Shown here: one piece after another, positions 1 to 8,585 of the stretch
Numbering within the stretch: position 1 is the stretch's first letter
How the letters are laid out: each line of letters begins with the position of its first letter
Assembly (NCBI RefSeq): GCF_002250505.1
Contig: NZ_NJGY01000001.1
Span: 124,001-188,000 of the forward strand
Reading direction: 5' to 3'
Origin: Janthinobacterium sp. PC23-8
Lineage (GTDB): Bacteria; Pseudomonadota; Gammaproteobacteria; Burkholderiales; Burkholderiaceae_D
DNA: 64,000 nucleotides
Notes under the pieces: generated by a model
What the model was told of the DNA's origin: nothing
Seen by the model: only the letters and a program-made list of their open reading frames with translations
Databases searched by the model: none
Translations under genes and position numbers: made by a program

Positions 1-521
1 GAGGAGGCATTCATCGCATAGTGGTTCACGCAGACAAAGGACTTGATGCCCGCTTCCCTGGCGCGCTTGCCGGCGCCCAGGCCGGCGTCATATTCAGGCT
101 GGCCGACGTGCATGATGGCCTTGAGCTGTTCGCTTTGCGCCAGGGTGCCCGAGTTGATGGTCACCAGCATGATTTTTTTCGCCACCACCGTGCCCAGCGG
201 TTTTTGCAGCACGCTGAAGTCGGCGATGTCGGCGATCAGGCCGTCGTAGTTGCGCGCCGCCGATTGTTCGATCAGGCGCGCCATGTCGGCCAGGTCGCCA
301 TTCGGTGGATTGCGGTAGTCGACGGTAACGTTGAAATCCTCGCCGGCCTGCTTGATGGCGTTCTTGATCGTGTTCCACCAGGAATCGGAGTCCGGTGCAT
401 GGCTGACCAGCACGAATTTTTCGCCCGCCGCATGGCTGGCGCCGCTGCTCAAGCCCAGACTGGCGCCCATGGCGGCGATGGCCAGGCACTTCAACAAACC
501 CTTGCTCTTGATGCTATACAT
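1..521 (-). CDS. Sugar ABC transporter periplasmic binding protein (C-terminus outside window)
   Basis: The first 173 residues of a secreted solute-binding protein are visible; the gene runs off the left edge. A signal peptide ends near residue 31 (ASHA|AG). The mature part starts EKFVLVSHAPDSDSWWNTIK and follows the Peripla_BP_4 (ribose/inositol-binding) pattern, including the YDGLIADIAD and VTINSG segments. The start ATG at 519-521 has an AGGAGA ribosome site. It is divergent from iolG, 227 bp away. Family knowledge: such proteins feed ABC importers for pentoses or cyclitols. Inference: given the neighbouring inositol dehydrogenase, myo-inositol is a likely ligand, but the permease genes are not in view. 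Confidence 0.85.
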   Translation of the reverse strand, partial: MYSIKSKGLLKCLAIAAMGASLGLSSGASHAAGEKFVLVSHAPDSDSWWNTIKNAIKQAGEDFNVTVDYRNPPNGDLADMARLIEQSAARNYDGLIADIADFSVLQKPLGTVVAKKIMLVTINSGTLAQSEQLKAIMHVGQPEYDAGLGAGKRAREAGIKSFVCVNHYAMNAS

Positions 522-647
522 GAATGTCTCCTAGATGGATGATTTTTTATAGTTGTCAGCGTTGATTGAAGGGTGACACCGGCCTGCCCTGCGGCAGCGC
601 GACCGGTGCACTGCGCATAGATTAGTCCAGGCTTGCGACGAACGCAA

Positions 648-658
648 TGAAAATTTCA
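648..658. promoter_or_regulatory. Candidate operator TGAAAATTTCA
   Basis: An 11-bp inverted repeat with perfect 5-bp arms (TGAAA/TTTCA) lies in the divergent spacer between the binding-protein gene and iolG. It is close to the GAAA/TTTC-type sites used by RpiR-family inositol repressors. Function is inferred from position and symmetry only. Confidence 0.35.
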
Positions 659-672
659 AGGAATTCTCAAAT

Positions 673-686
673 AGAAATTTGTTTCT
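673..686. promoter_or_regulatory. Candidate operator AGAAATTTGTTTCT overlapping the iolG -35 region
   Basis: Arms AGAAA and TTTCT are perfectly complementary around TTTG. The site overlaps the presumed -35 element of the iolG promoter (682-687), where a bound repressor would block RNA polymerase. It shares the GAAA/TTTC core with the repeat at 648-658. Confidence 0.35.
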
Positions 687-710
687 GTTTTACGAAATCG
701 CTCTTATAAT
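682..710 (+). promoter_or_regulatory. Probable sigma-70 promoter of iolG
   Basis: TTTCTG at 682-687, a 17-bp spacer and a consensus TATAAT at 705-710 lie 38 bp before the iolG ATG. The -10 is perfect and the -35 is weak, which fits a regulated promoter. Confidence 0.5.
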
Positions 711-748
711 TATTGCGAGACTATTCACCCCACAACAGGAGATCAAGC

Positions 749-1735
749 ATGATCCAGGTAGCATTGTTTGGCGCCGGCCGTATCGGCAAAATCCACGCGG
801 CCAATTTGGCCTTTCATCCCGGCGTACGCTTCAAATACGTGGTCGACGTCAACCAGGAAGCGGCCGAGGCACTCGCCGCCATTCATGGCGGCAGCAGCGC
901 CTCGATGGAAACGGCGCTGGGCGACCCGGACGTCCGTGCGGTGGTCATTGCCTCGAGCACCGACACCCACGCCGACCTGATACTGCGCTCGGCCGCCGCC
1001 GGCAAGGCCATCTTCTGCGAAAAGCCGGTCGACCTGACCATAGAACGCGCGCGCGCCTGCGCCGCCGCCGTCAGGGAAGCGGGCGTACTGTGCATGCTCG
1101 GCTTCCAGCGCCGCTACGACCCCACCTTCCAGGCCGTCAAACAGCGCATCGAAGCCGGTGAAATCGGCACGCCGGAGTTGCTGGTGGTCACCAGCCGCGA
1201 TCCGGGGCCGCCGCCGGTCAGCTATATCAAGGTATCGGGCGGCATCTTCAAGGACATGCTGATCCACGACTTCGACATCTTCCGCTGGATCCTCGACGAC
1301 GACGCCGTCAGCGTGCACGCCACCGGCAGTTGCCTGGTCGATCCCGCCATCGGGGCGGCGGGCGACCTCGATACGGCCGTCGTCACCATCCGCACCAAAT
1401 CAGGCCGCTTGTGCCAGATCAACGCCACGCGCCGCGCCGCCTATGGCTACGACCAGCGTTTCGAAGTGCTGGGCAGCCTGGGGATGCTGCAAGCGGGCAA
1501 TCACAAGCCGACCGAAGTGACGGCCTATGGCGCGGTGAACGTCAGCGTGGACCGGCCGGAAGACTTTTTCCTCGAACGCTACCGCGTTGCTTACGCGCAG
1601 GAAATGGCGCATTTTTTTGACGCACTCTGCAATGGCACGCCGCTGCGCACCACCGTCGAAGACGGCCTGCAAGCGTTGGCCCTGGCCGAGGCGGCAAGCC
1701 TGTCCTGGCGCGAACAGCGCGTCGTTACCCTGTAG
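749..1735 (+). CDS. iolG: Inositol 2-dehydrogenase (Gfo/Idh/MocA family)
   Basis: A 328-residue NAD-dependent cytoplasmic dehydrogenase, predicted to oxidise myo-inositol to 2-keto-myo-inositol. Visible marks: N-terminal Rossmann motif GAGRIGKIHAAN, the CEKPVDL segment with the conserved EKP lysine, GFQRRYDPTF, and SGGIFKDMLIHDFDIFRWIL holding the conserved aspartate/histidine pair. The RDPGPPP...YIKVSGGIF stretch is typical of IolG. The ATG at 749 was chosen over the in-frame start 36 bp upstream because AGGAGATCAAGC precedes it and the Rossmann strand begins directly after it. It is followed 14 bp later by a second family member, probably co-transcribed. Confidence 0.88.
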   Translation: MIQVALFGAGRIGKIHAANLAFHPGVRFKYVVDVNQEAAEALAAIHGGSSASMETALGDPDVRAVVIASSTDTHADLILRSAAAGKAIFCEKPVDLTIERARACAAAVREAGVLCMLGFQRRYDPTFQAVKQRIEAGEIGTPELLVVTSRDPGPPPVSYIKVSGGIFKDMLIHDFDIFRWILDDDAVSVHATGSCLVDPAIGAAGDLDTAVVTIRTKSGRLCQINATRRAAYGYDQRFEVLGSLGMLQAGNHKPTEVTAYGAVNVSVDRPEDFFLERYRVAYAQEMAHFFDALCNGTPLRTTVEDGLQALALAEAASLSWREQRVVTL

Positions 1736-1749
1736 ACGTGGGAGAACAC

Positions 1750-2772
1750 ATGTCCTCGCCTACCTTGAAAATCGGCATCGTCGGCCTGGGCCGGCTGGGC
1801 CAGCGCCACGCCATCAACCTGGCGCAGCGCGTGCCGAATGCGCAAGTCGTCGCCGCCTGCAGTCCCGTGCCAGCCGAACTGGACTGGGCGGCGCGCGAAC
1901 TGGGCATCGCCACCGGCTATGCCGACTATGGCGCCCTGCTGGCCCACCCGGGCCTGGACGCCGTGTTTCTCGTCACGCCCACGTCCATGCATGCGGAGCA
2001 GATCATCGCCGCCTTGCGCGCCGGCAAGCATGTGTTTTGCGAAAAGCCGCTGTCGCTGGACCTGGGCGATTGCCTGGCAGTGGAAGCGGAGGCGGCGCAC
2101 CACCCGCAGCTGGTAACCATGATCGGTTTCGTGCGCCGCTTCGACGCCAGCTACCAGGACGCGCAGCAAAAAATCACCGGCGGCCTGATCGGCAAGCCTT
2201 ACATGGTGCGCTCGCAAACCTGCGACCAGAACGACCCCAGCGGCGCCTTCATGCGCTTTGCGCCCACCAGCGGCGGCATCTTTCTCGATTGCAGCGTGCA
2301 CGATATCGACCTGGCGCGCTGGCTGCTGGGCAACCCCACGCCGACGCGCGTGTACGCCAGCGGCACCAACGCCATCCACCACGGCTTGCAGGCGTTTGGC
2401 GACGTCGACAACGGCCTGGCGACGGTCGAGTTTGCCGACGGCGGCATGGCCACCTTCATGGCCTCGCGTACCATGGCCCACGGCCACGAAACGCTGACGG
2501 AAGTGTTCGGCACTGCCGGACGCCTCTGCGTGGGCGGCAATCCGCGTCTGAACCGCGTGGAAATTTCCGACGTGCACGGCGTGCGCAACGAATGCACGCC
2601 CGACTTTTACGCCCGCTTTGCCAATGCCTTTCTGGTCGAGGCGCAGGAATTTACCGATGCGGCCCTGGGCCGGCGCAGCCTGTCGCTGACCCTGAACGAC
2701 GCCACCGAAGCGACGCGCCTGGGCATTGCCATGACGGTGGCGATGCGCGAGCGGCGCGTGGTGGAGTTTTAA
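1750..2772 (+). CDS. Second Gfo/Idh/MocA family dehydrogenase
   Basis: A 340-residue NAD(P)-dependent oxidoreductase with the same fold as iolG: GLGRLGQRHAINLA nucleotide motif, CEKPLSL, MIGFVRRFD, and SGGIFLDCSVHDIDLARW. Start ATG 1750 has GGAGA six bases upstream; the GTG 12 bp earlier lies inside that site. It lies 14 bp after iolG, so the two are probably one transcript. Substrate is not readable from sequence. A scyllo-inositol or other cyclitol/sugar dehydrogenase is the natural guess from the neighbourhood. Confidence 0.82.
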   Translation: MSSPTLKIGIVGLGRLGQRHAINLAQRVPNAQVVAACSPVPAELDWAARELGIATGYADYGALLAHPGLDAVFLVTPTSMHAEQIIAALRAGKHVFCEKPLSLDLGDCLAVEAEAAHHPQLVTMIGFVRRFDASYQDAQQKITGGLIGKPYMVRSQTCDQNDPSGAFMRFAPTSGGIFLDCSVHDIDLARWLLGNPTPTRVYASGTNAIHHGLQAFGDVDNGLATVEFADGGMATFMASRTMAHGHETLTEVFGTAGRLCVGGNPRLNRVEISDVHGVRNECTPDFYARFANAFLVEAQEFTDAALGRRSLSLTLNDATEATRLGIAMTVAMRERRVVEF

Positions 2773-2787
2773 GCCAACGGTTCTCAA

Positions 2788-2825
2788 GCGCCGGGATCGC
2801 TAACGCTCAAGCGCCAACCCGGCGC
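2788..2825 (+). terminator. Possible terminator of the iolG operon
   Basis: Perfect 8-bp arms GCGCCGGG and CCCGGCGC, 22 nt apart, begin 15 bp after the stop codon. The following T-rich stretch is weak, so intrinsic termination is uncertain. Confidence 0.3.
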
Positions 2826-2875
2826 CCTTCCCCATCCTTTTACCCTATGCTCGCAAGGCGGAGCATGCTTTAATT

Positions 2876-2906
2876 ATTTCATTTATGTAATATACATGAA
2901 TGAAAT
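2876..2906. promoter_or_regulatory. 31-bp near-perfect palindrome before the gluconate dehydrogenase operon
   Basis: An inverted repeat with 13 of 15 matching pairs around a single central base, starting ATTTCATT and ending AATGAAAT. It lies 46 bp before the first structural gene in an AT-rich stretch where the promoter must be. Length and symmetry fit a dimeric TetR- or GntR-type operator. No regulator gene is adjacent. Confidence 0.5.
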
Positions 2907-2952
2907 CGTTAAACCATGCGCCCTCCCAGCCATACAGCCATAGGAGTTATAC

Positions 2953-3651
2953 ATGAAAGTCATCGGCATCTCTGCGCACAGACGCAATTTCCTGCGCAAG
3001 GCGGCCGTCGCCGTCCCCGTCGCAGCCGCCCTCGGCGCCGTCGGCACGGCCGGCACCGTGCTGGCCACCGGCGACGGGCAGCGCAAGCCCTACCAGAGCA
3101 CGTATTTTACCGCCGCCGAATGGGCCACCTTGTGCGCGCTGGTCGACCGCCTGATCCCGGCCGATGCCGAAGGCCCCGGCGCCTTGCAGGCCGGCGTGCA
3201 TGAATTCATCGACCTGCAAATGAATACGCCCTATGCCTACGGCAAGCTGTGGTTCATGCAGGCGCCCTTTGTGTCAGCACCGGAAGAGTTCGGCTATCAG
3301 TTCCATATGGCGCCGCGCGAGCTGTACCGCAGCGCCCTGCCCGGCTTCGCGCAAGCCGTACAGCAAAAAACCGGCAAGCTTTACGCCGACCTGCCTGCGG
3401 CGCAGCGCGACGCATTGATCAGCGAACTGGAAAAAGGCACGCTGAACATCGGCGCGGTGCCGCCGTCCCTGTTCTTCAAGCAACTGCTGCAAAACACGCG
3501 CGAAGGCTATTTCTGCGACCCGGCCCATGGCGGCAACAAGGACATGGCCGCCTGGCGCATGATCAACTTCCCGGGCGCGCGCGCCGACTACATGGACTGG
3601 GTCGAACAATACGGCGTGCACTACCCGCTGCCACCGGCTTCCATCGCATAA
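2953..3651 (+). CDS. Gluconate 2-dehydrogenase gamma subunit (Tat-exported)
   Basis: A 232-residue small subunit of a membrane-bound flavoprotein dehydrogenase (gluconate 2-dehydrogenase subunit 3 family). It begins with a twin-arginine leader (HRRNFLRKAA then a hydrophobic alanine-rich stretch). In this family that leader carries the unsignalled FAD subunit across the membrane. The body has the family's FTAAEWATLCALVDRLIPAD and ending DWVEQYGVHYPLPP. An AGGAG site lies 7 bp upstream. The gene starts a three-gene operon with the FAD and cytochrome c subunits, spaced by 9 and 10 bp. Confidence 0.88.
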   Translation: MKVIGISAHRRNFLRKAAVAVPVAAALGAVGTAGTVLATGDGQRKPYQSTYFTAAEWATLCALVDRLIPADAEGPGALQAGVHEFIDLQMNTPYAYGKLWFMQAPFVSAPEEFGYQFHMAPRELYRSALPGFAQAVQQKTGKLYADLPAAQRDALISELEKGTLNIGAVPPSLFFKQLLQNTREGYFCDPAHGGNKDMAAWRMINFPGARADYMDWVEQYGVHYPLPPASIA

Positions 3652-3660
3652 GGACACACC

Positions 3661-5439
3661 ATGGCAGACATGACATTGAAACCGGTCGACGTCGTCATCG
3701 TCGGCTTCGGCTGGACCGGCGCCATTATGGCCAAGGAATTGACGGAAGCGGGACTGAACGTGCTGGCCCTCGAACGCGGCCCCTACCGCGATACCTATCC
3801 CGACGGCGCCTACCCGAAAACGCTGGACGAGCTGACCTATATCCAGCGCAGCAAGATCTTCCAGGACATGTCGAAAAGTTCGTTCACCTTCCGCCACGCG
3901 GTTGGCGGCATCGCCGTGCCGTATCGCCAGATCGGCGCCTTCAAGCCCGGCACCGGCGTCGGCGGCGCCGGCCTGCACTGGTCGGGCCAGCACTGGCGCG
4001 TGCTGCCGGAAGAGCTGCAATTGCGCAGCCACTACGAAAAACGCTATGGCAAGAAGTTCATTCCCGAAGGCATGACGATCCAGGATTTCGGCGTCAGCTA
4101 TGAAGAACTGGAGCCGCATTTCGACTTCGTCGAAAAAGTCTTCGGCACCTCGGGCCAGGCGTATAAAGTCAAGGGCAAGATCGTTGGCGACGGCAATATA
4201 TTTGAAGCCGACCGCTCCGACAACTTTGCGCTGCCGCCACAGAAAGTGCCGTACACGGCCCATCTGTTCCGGCAGGCGGCCAGGGAAGTGGGCCTGCACC
4301 CGTTTGTGTCCGCCTCGTCGAACGCCTCGCAGCCTTACACCAACCCCTACAACTGCCAGATGGGACCATGCAATTTCTGCGGCTTCTGTTCCGGCTTTGC
4401 CTGCTACAACTATTCCAAGGCCTCGCCGCAAGTGAACATCATGCCGGCGCTGCGCCTGGCGGCCAACTTCGAATTGCGCGCCAACTGCAATGTGCTGCGC
4501 ATCAACCTCGATGGTGGCAAGCAGAAGGCCACCGGCGTGACCTATGTCAACGCCGACGGCAAGACGGTCGAGCAGCCAGCCGAACTGGTCATTGCCAGCA
4601 CGTTTGCCTACAACAACGCGCATCTGCTGCTGGTGTCGGGCATCGGCAAGCCCTACGATCCGGTGAAAAACGAAGGCGTGGTGGGGCGCAATATTGCGTA
4701 TCAAACCATGTCCACCGTGCAGATGTTCTACGAGCCGGGCAAAAATACCAACCCCTTCATCGGTTCCGGCGGCAACGGCGTGGCCGTCGACGACTACAAC
4801 GGCGACAACTTCGACCATGGCCCGCTGGGCTTTGTGGGCGGTTCGCCCGCCTGGTGCAACCCGGCCGGCGTCAAGCCGATCGCCGGCATTCCGGTGCCGG
4901 ACGGCACGCCAGCCTGGGGTTCCAACTGGAAAAAGGCCGTCAAGGACAACTACACCAGCACCGTCTCGTTCGACGTGCACGGCGCCAACATGGTCTACCG
5001 CGACTGCTATGTCGATCTCGACCCGACCTATACCGACACCTTCGGCCAGCCCTTGCTACGTTTTACCTTCGACTGGAAGGACAACGACATCAAGATGAGC
5101 CGCTACGTGACGGAAAAAATGACGGACGTGGCGAAAGCCATGAAACCGAAATCGATCCACGTGTCGGTGAAAAACTTCGGCGACCACCTCGATTTGCGCA
5201 ACTACCAGACCACCCACTGGGCCGGCGGCACCGCCATGGGCACGGACCGGCGCACCAGCGTCGTCAACCGCTACCTGCAAAGCTGGGATGTGCCGAACGT
5301 GTTCGTCGTCGGTTCGAGTGTGTTTCCGGTCGGCATAGGCTACAACCCGACCGGCCTGGCCGCCGCGCTGACCTACTGGTGCGCCAGGGCCGTGCGCGAA
5401 CAATATCTGAAAGACCCGCGACCGCTGGTCGCCGCGTAA
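3661..5439 (+). CDS. Gluconate 2-dehydrogenase FAD subunit (GMC family)
   Basis: A 592-residue catalytic subunit predicted to oxidise D-gluconate to 2-keto-D-gluconate, or a related sugar acid, at the periplasmic face. The FAD-binding N-terminus reads VVIVGFGWTGAIMAKELTEA. The GMC C-terminal signature is NVFVVGSSVFPVGIGYNPTG. A cysteine-rich segment (CQMGPCNFCGFCSGFACYNY, about residue 235) is typical of this subfamily, where an iron-sulphur cluster has been proposed. No signal peptide is present, consistent with Tat co-export with the gamma subunit encoded 9 bp upstream. The exact sugar acid cannot be fixed from sequence. Confidence 0.88.
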   Translation: MADMTLKPVDVVIVGFGWTGAIMAKELTEAGLNVLALERGPYRDTYPDGAYPKTLDELTYIQRSKIFQDMSKSSFTFRHAVGGIAVPYRQIGAFKPGTGVGGAGLHWSGQHWRVLPEELQLRSHYEKRYGKKFIPEGMTIQDFGVSYEELEPHFDFVEKVFGTSGQAYKVKGKIVGDGNIFEADRSDNFALPPQKVPYTAHLFRQAAREVGLHPFVSASSNASQPYTNPYNCQMGPCNFCGFCSGFACYNYSKASPQVNIMPALRLAANFELRANCNVLRINLDGGKQKATGVTYVNADGKTVEQPAELVIASTFAYNNAHLLLVSGIGKPYDPVKNEGVVGRNIAYQTMSTVQMFYEPGKNTNPFIGSGGNGVAVDDYNGDNFDHGPLGFVGGSPAWCNPAGVKPIAGIPVPDGTPAWGSNWKKAVKDNYTSTVSFDVHGANMVYRDCYVDLDPTYTDTFGQPLLRFTFDWKDNDIKMSRYVTEKMTDVAKAMKPKSIHVSVKNFGDHLDLRNYQTTHWAGGTAMGTDRRTSVVNRYLQSWDVPNVFVVGSSVFPVGIGYNPTGLAAALTYWCARAVREQYLKDPRPLVAA

Positions 5440-5449
5440 GGATCGTCCC

Positions 5450-6817
5450 ATGAAAACACACACACCACGCTGGCTTGCCGCCCTGACCCTGCTGCTATCC
5501 GCAGGCAGCCAGGCCGCCGCGGCCGATGCGCAACTGATCAGGCAAGGCGAATACCTGGCGCGCGCCGGCGACTGCATCGCCTGCCATACGGCGCCGCAAG
5601 GCAAGCCCTATGCCGGCGGCCTGGGCATGGCGACGCCGATCGGCAAGATCTATTCCACCAACATTACGCCGGACAAGGAACATGGCATCGGCAACTGGCG
5701 TTTCGAGGACTTCGACAAGCTGATGCGCACCGGCGTGACGAAGCACGGTTATACGGTCTACCCGGCCATGCCCTACCCCTCGTATTCGCGCCTGAGCGAG
5801 GCCGACATGCGCGCCCTGTACGCCTACCTGATGCATGGCGTGGCCGCCAATGCGGCGCCGAACCGCGCCTCCGACATTGCGTGGCCGCTGTCGATGCGCT
5901 TTCCCCTGACCGTCTGGCGCTGGGTATTCGCCCCCAGGCCGGCGCCTTATGTGCCAGCGCCGACCGCCGGCGACCCGCAGTTGCTGCGCGGCGCCTACCT
6001 GGTGCAAGGCCTGGGCCACTGCGGCGCCTGCCATACGGCGCGCGGCGTCGGCCTGCAGGAGAAGGCCTTGAGCGAACTCGACGGCAGCGCTTATCTTGCC
6101 GGCGGCGCCGCCATCGACGGCTGGGTCGCACCGTCGCTGCGCAACGAGCACGGCGGTGGCCTGGCGCGCTGGAGCGAAGCGGATATCGCGCAATTCCTGA
6201 AAACCGGCCGCAACAATCACAGCGCCTCGTTCGGCGCCATGAACGACGTGGTCACGCACTCGATGCAATACATGAGCAAGGACGATCTCTCCAGCATTGC
6301 GAAATACCTGAAATCGCTGCCGCCGGCCAACGCCAAAGCCCAAGCTTTTGTCGGTGACGACAAAGTCGCCAAGGCGCTGTTTGCGGGCAAGGTCGACACC
6401 ACTGGCGCGCAGTTGTACCTGAACAACTGCGCCGGCTGCCATCGCTCGGACGGCAAGGGTTACAGCAAGGCCTTCCCCGCGCTGGCCGGCAACGCCGTGC
6501 TGCAAACGGCCGACCCGACCTCGTCCATCAATATCGTGCTGTCGGGCGGCAGGGTGCCGGCCACCCACACGGCGCCGTCGGCGCTGGTGATGGGCGGCTA
6601 CGCCAGGACCTTGAACGACCAGCAGATCGCCGAGGTGGTCAGCTTTATCCAGACCAGCTGGGGCAATCACGGCAGCGCTGCAACAGCGGCCCAAGTGGCC
6701 AGGCTGCGCAAGGGCGCCGTGCCGGTCCAGGGCACGACGGCAGCGTCGTTCGCACCGGGACGCAGCGGCACTGTGCCCGTGCCGCCCCAGACGCGCCCCT
6801 CTATGATGAAGCAATAA
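5450..6817 (+). CDS. Triheme cytochrome c subunit of the gluconate dehydrogenase complex
   Basis: A 455-residue periplasmic cytochrome c that passes electrons from the FAD subunit to the ubiquinone pool or oxidases. A signal peptide ends near residue 25. Three haem attachment motifs are visible: CIACH (42-46), CGACH (191-195) and CAGCH (327-331), the usual number and spacing for membrane-bound alcohol/gluconate dehydrogenase cytochromes. It is the last gene of the operon and is followed within 4 bp by a strong terminator. Confidence 0.9.
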   Translation: MKTHTPRWLAALTLLLSAGSQAAAADAQLIRQGEYLARAGDCIACHTAPQGKPYAGGLGMATPIGKIYSTNITPDKEHGIGNWRFEDFDKLMRTGVTKHGYTVYPAMPYPSYSRLSEADMRALYAYLMHGVAANAAPNRASDIAWPLSMRFPLTVWRWVFAPRPAPYVPAPTAGDPQLLRGAYLVQGLGHCGACHTARGVGLQEKALSELDGSAYLAGGAAIDGWVAPSLRNEHGGGLARWSEADIAQFLKTGRNNHSASFGAMNDVVTHSMQYMSKDDLSSIAKYLKSLPPANAKAQAFVGDDKVAKALFAGKVDTTGAQLYLNNCAGCHRSDGKGYSKAFPALAGNAVLQTADPTSSINIVLSGGRVPATHTAPSALVMGGYARTLNDQQIAEVVSFIQTSWGNHGSAATAAQVARLRKGAVPVQGTTAASFAPGRSGTVPVPPQTRPSMMKQ

Positions 6818-6820
6818 TGC

Positions 6821-6861
6821 AAAAGCCCCCGTGCCTGGCAATCAGGCACGGGGGCTTTTTT
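6821..6861. terminator. Strong bidirectional terminator
   Basis: A 13-bp perfect GC-rich stem (GCCCCCGTGCCTG pairs with its complement, 6825-6855), a 5-nt loop, four flanking A and six T. It lies between the cytochrome gene and the convergent small gene at 6882-7142 and can serve both strands. Confidence 0.9.
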
Positions 6862-6881
6862 ATGCAGACGTGTTTTGCGTA

Positions 6882-7142
6882 TCAGCGGTTATTGCCATTG
6901 CTCCAGTAGCTGCCGCCGCTCAGGCGGTCTTGCTTGCGCATGCGGAACTCCAGATCATAACGGTCGGTGGCTTCGGCCAGGTCCGCATCCTGTTCTTCAC
7001 GCACGCGCTCTTCGATGCCGTTGGCAAGCGCGTTGTGCAGTCGCAGCATCAGTGCTTGCACCGCCAAGGCTGCCTTCTCAAAGGCGCCGGACAGGCTGTT
7101 GAAAGAGAAAACGGTCAAGGCTGGCAAGGTGGTGTGCGACAT
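6882..7142 (-). CDS. Small DUF3563-like protein
   Basis: An 86-residue protein starting MSHTTLPALTVFSFNSLSGA and carrying LAEATDRYDLEFRMRKQDR near the C-terminus. The last segment resembles the short DUF3563 family of Burkholderiales (ATD...DLE.RMR pattern); function unknown. A longer in-frame reading exists, but the ATG at 7142 has a clear AGGAGC site and the upstream residues look non-coding. No membrane segment or signal peptide is seen. The family assignment is by eye and moderate. Confidence 0.6.
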   Translation of the reverse strand: MSHTTLPALTVFSFNSLSGAFEKAALAVQALMLRLHNALANGIEERVREEQDADLAEATDRYDLEFRMRKQDRLSGGSYWSNGNNR

Positions 7143-7254
7143 GAAAAGCTCCTGAAATATGCGGTGTTTGTTGCAGTGCAATATCATGATAAGCGTTTCA
7201 AGATATAAAGCCACTTTCGATTTCAGATACCAGTTATTGATTTTGCTGATAAAT

Positions 7255-7293
7255 GGGATAATGACACGGGATAATGACACGGGCTGATGACAC
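7255..7293. repeat. Three tandem 13-bp repeats
   Basis: Two exact copies of GGGATAATGACAC (7255-7267, 7268-7280) and one with two changes (GGGCTGATGACAC, 7281-7293), followed by GGGG. They lie in the divergent spacer between the small gene at 6882-7142 and the DUF885 gene. They may be repeated operator half-sites or a slippage product. Confidence 0.8.
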
Positions 7294-7373
7294 GGGGCAG
7301 CGTGCGCCATCGGCAGCGTTATCACTGCGCAGCGCTGCTATACTGGGTTTTCCACTGCCGACTCCATGCCGCC

Positions 7374-8585
7374 ATGCCTGCTTCCCTTGCCGATATTGCA
7401 GAACGTTATGTACACCTGGTGCTGGCCATCGGCCAGCATGATGCGTCCTATGTCGACGCCTACTACGGCCCGCCCGAGTGGCAAACAGCTGCCGTTGCGG
7501 CGCGCTTGCCGCTGGCGAAAATCAGCCAGGACATCGCCGCAGCGCTGGAACTGCTGCCTTTGTCGGGCGACCAGGAGACGCAATTGCGCGCGGCCAACCT
7601 GCGTACTCAATTGCTGGCCATGCAAGCCAGAGTGGCCATGCTCGGTGGCGCGAAACTGCCGTTTGACGAGGAAAGCGCGCGGCTCTATGACGCTGTCTCG
7701 CCCCACCATACGCGCCCCTGGTATGAAACCATCGTGGCGCAAGTGGACCATCTGCTGCCAGGCGCGGGGTCGGTCAGTGAGCGCGTGCAGGCATTTCGCC
7801 AGCAGTTCATCATTCCCCCCGAGCGCCTGCAGGATGTGATGCAGGCGGCGATTGCCACCGGCCGCGAGCGTACCCTGGCGCGCATCGCGCTGCCAGCGGA
7901 AGAAGATTTTGTCCTGGAATTGGTCACCGACAAACCCTGGAGCGGCTACAACTGGTACAAGGGCAATTATCAGAGCGTGATCCAGATCAATACCGACTTG
8001 CCGGTCCATATCGACCGCGCCGTCGACCTGGGCTGCCACGAAGCCTATCCCGGGCACCATGTGTATAACGTGCTGCTCGAACGCGATCTGGTGCGCGGCA
8101 AGGGCTGGGTGGAATACTGCGTCTATCCCCTGTACTCGCCGCAATCGCTGATCGCCGAAGGCACGGCCAACTACGGCATCGAACTGTGCCTGAACGACGA
8201 GGAGCGGCTGGCGTTCGAGCAGCAGGTCCTGTTTCCGCTGGCCGGGCTCGATGCCAGGCTGGCGCCGCGCTACCTGGCGCTCAATCGCCTGCTGGCGCAG
8301 CTGGCCTATGCCGACAACGATATCGCGCGCCAGTACCTGGACGGTGGCCTGACGCGTTCAGAAGCGCTGGAATGGCTGATTAACGTGCGCCTGTATCCGG
8401 TGGAAAAAGCGGCGCAGCGGCTGCAGTTCTACGATGGCATGGGCGCCTATGTGATCAACTACAACCTGGGCCAGGACATGGCCAGGGCCTGGGTCGAGCG
8501 CCAGGGCGCGACGCGCGCGCAGCACTGGGCGGCGTTTCGCGCGCTGATGTCCTCGCCGCGCACACCCACAGCCCTGCTTGCCTGA
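7374..8585 (+). CDS. DUF885 family protein with HEAYPGHH motif
   Basis: A 403-residue protein of the DUF885 family, whose members look like zinc metallopeptidases. The hallmark HEAYPGHH lies at residues 222-229, and a downstream SLIAEGTANYG supplies the likely third metal ligand (Glu262). No signal peptide is seen from this start, so a cytoplasmic location is likely. The start is uncertain: ATG 7374 opens the conserved part (MPASLADIAE) but has no clear Shine-Dalgarno site. A TATACT -10-like box lies about 30 bp upstream, so a short or absent leader is possible. It stands alone between a divergent small gene and the chemoreceptor. Confidence 0.75.
   Translation: MPASLADIAERYVHLVLAIGQHDASYVDAYYGPPEWQTAAVAARLPLAKISQDIAAALELLPLSGDQETQLRAANLRTQLLAMQARVAMLGGAKLPFDEESARLYDAVSPHHTRPWYETIVAQVDHLLPGAGSVSERVQAFRQQFIIPPERLQDVMQAAIATGRERTLARIALPAEEDFVLELVTDKPWSGYNWYKGNYQSVIQINTDLPVHIDRAVDLGCHEAYPGHHVYNVLLERDLVRGKGWVEYCVYPLYSPQSLIAEGTANYGIELCLNDEERLAFEQQVLFPLAGLDARLAPRYLALNRLLAQLAYADNDIARQYLDGGLTRSEALEWLINVRLYPVEKAAQRLQFYDGMGAYVINYNLGQDMARAWVERQGATRAQHWAAFRALMSSPRTPTALLA

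Noticed and set aside
3274..4980. 568-codon minus-strand frame opposite the gluconate dehydrogenase genes
   Set aside because: Antisense shadow; the plus strand encodes a coherent three-subunit enzyme.
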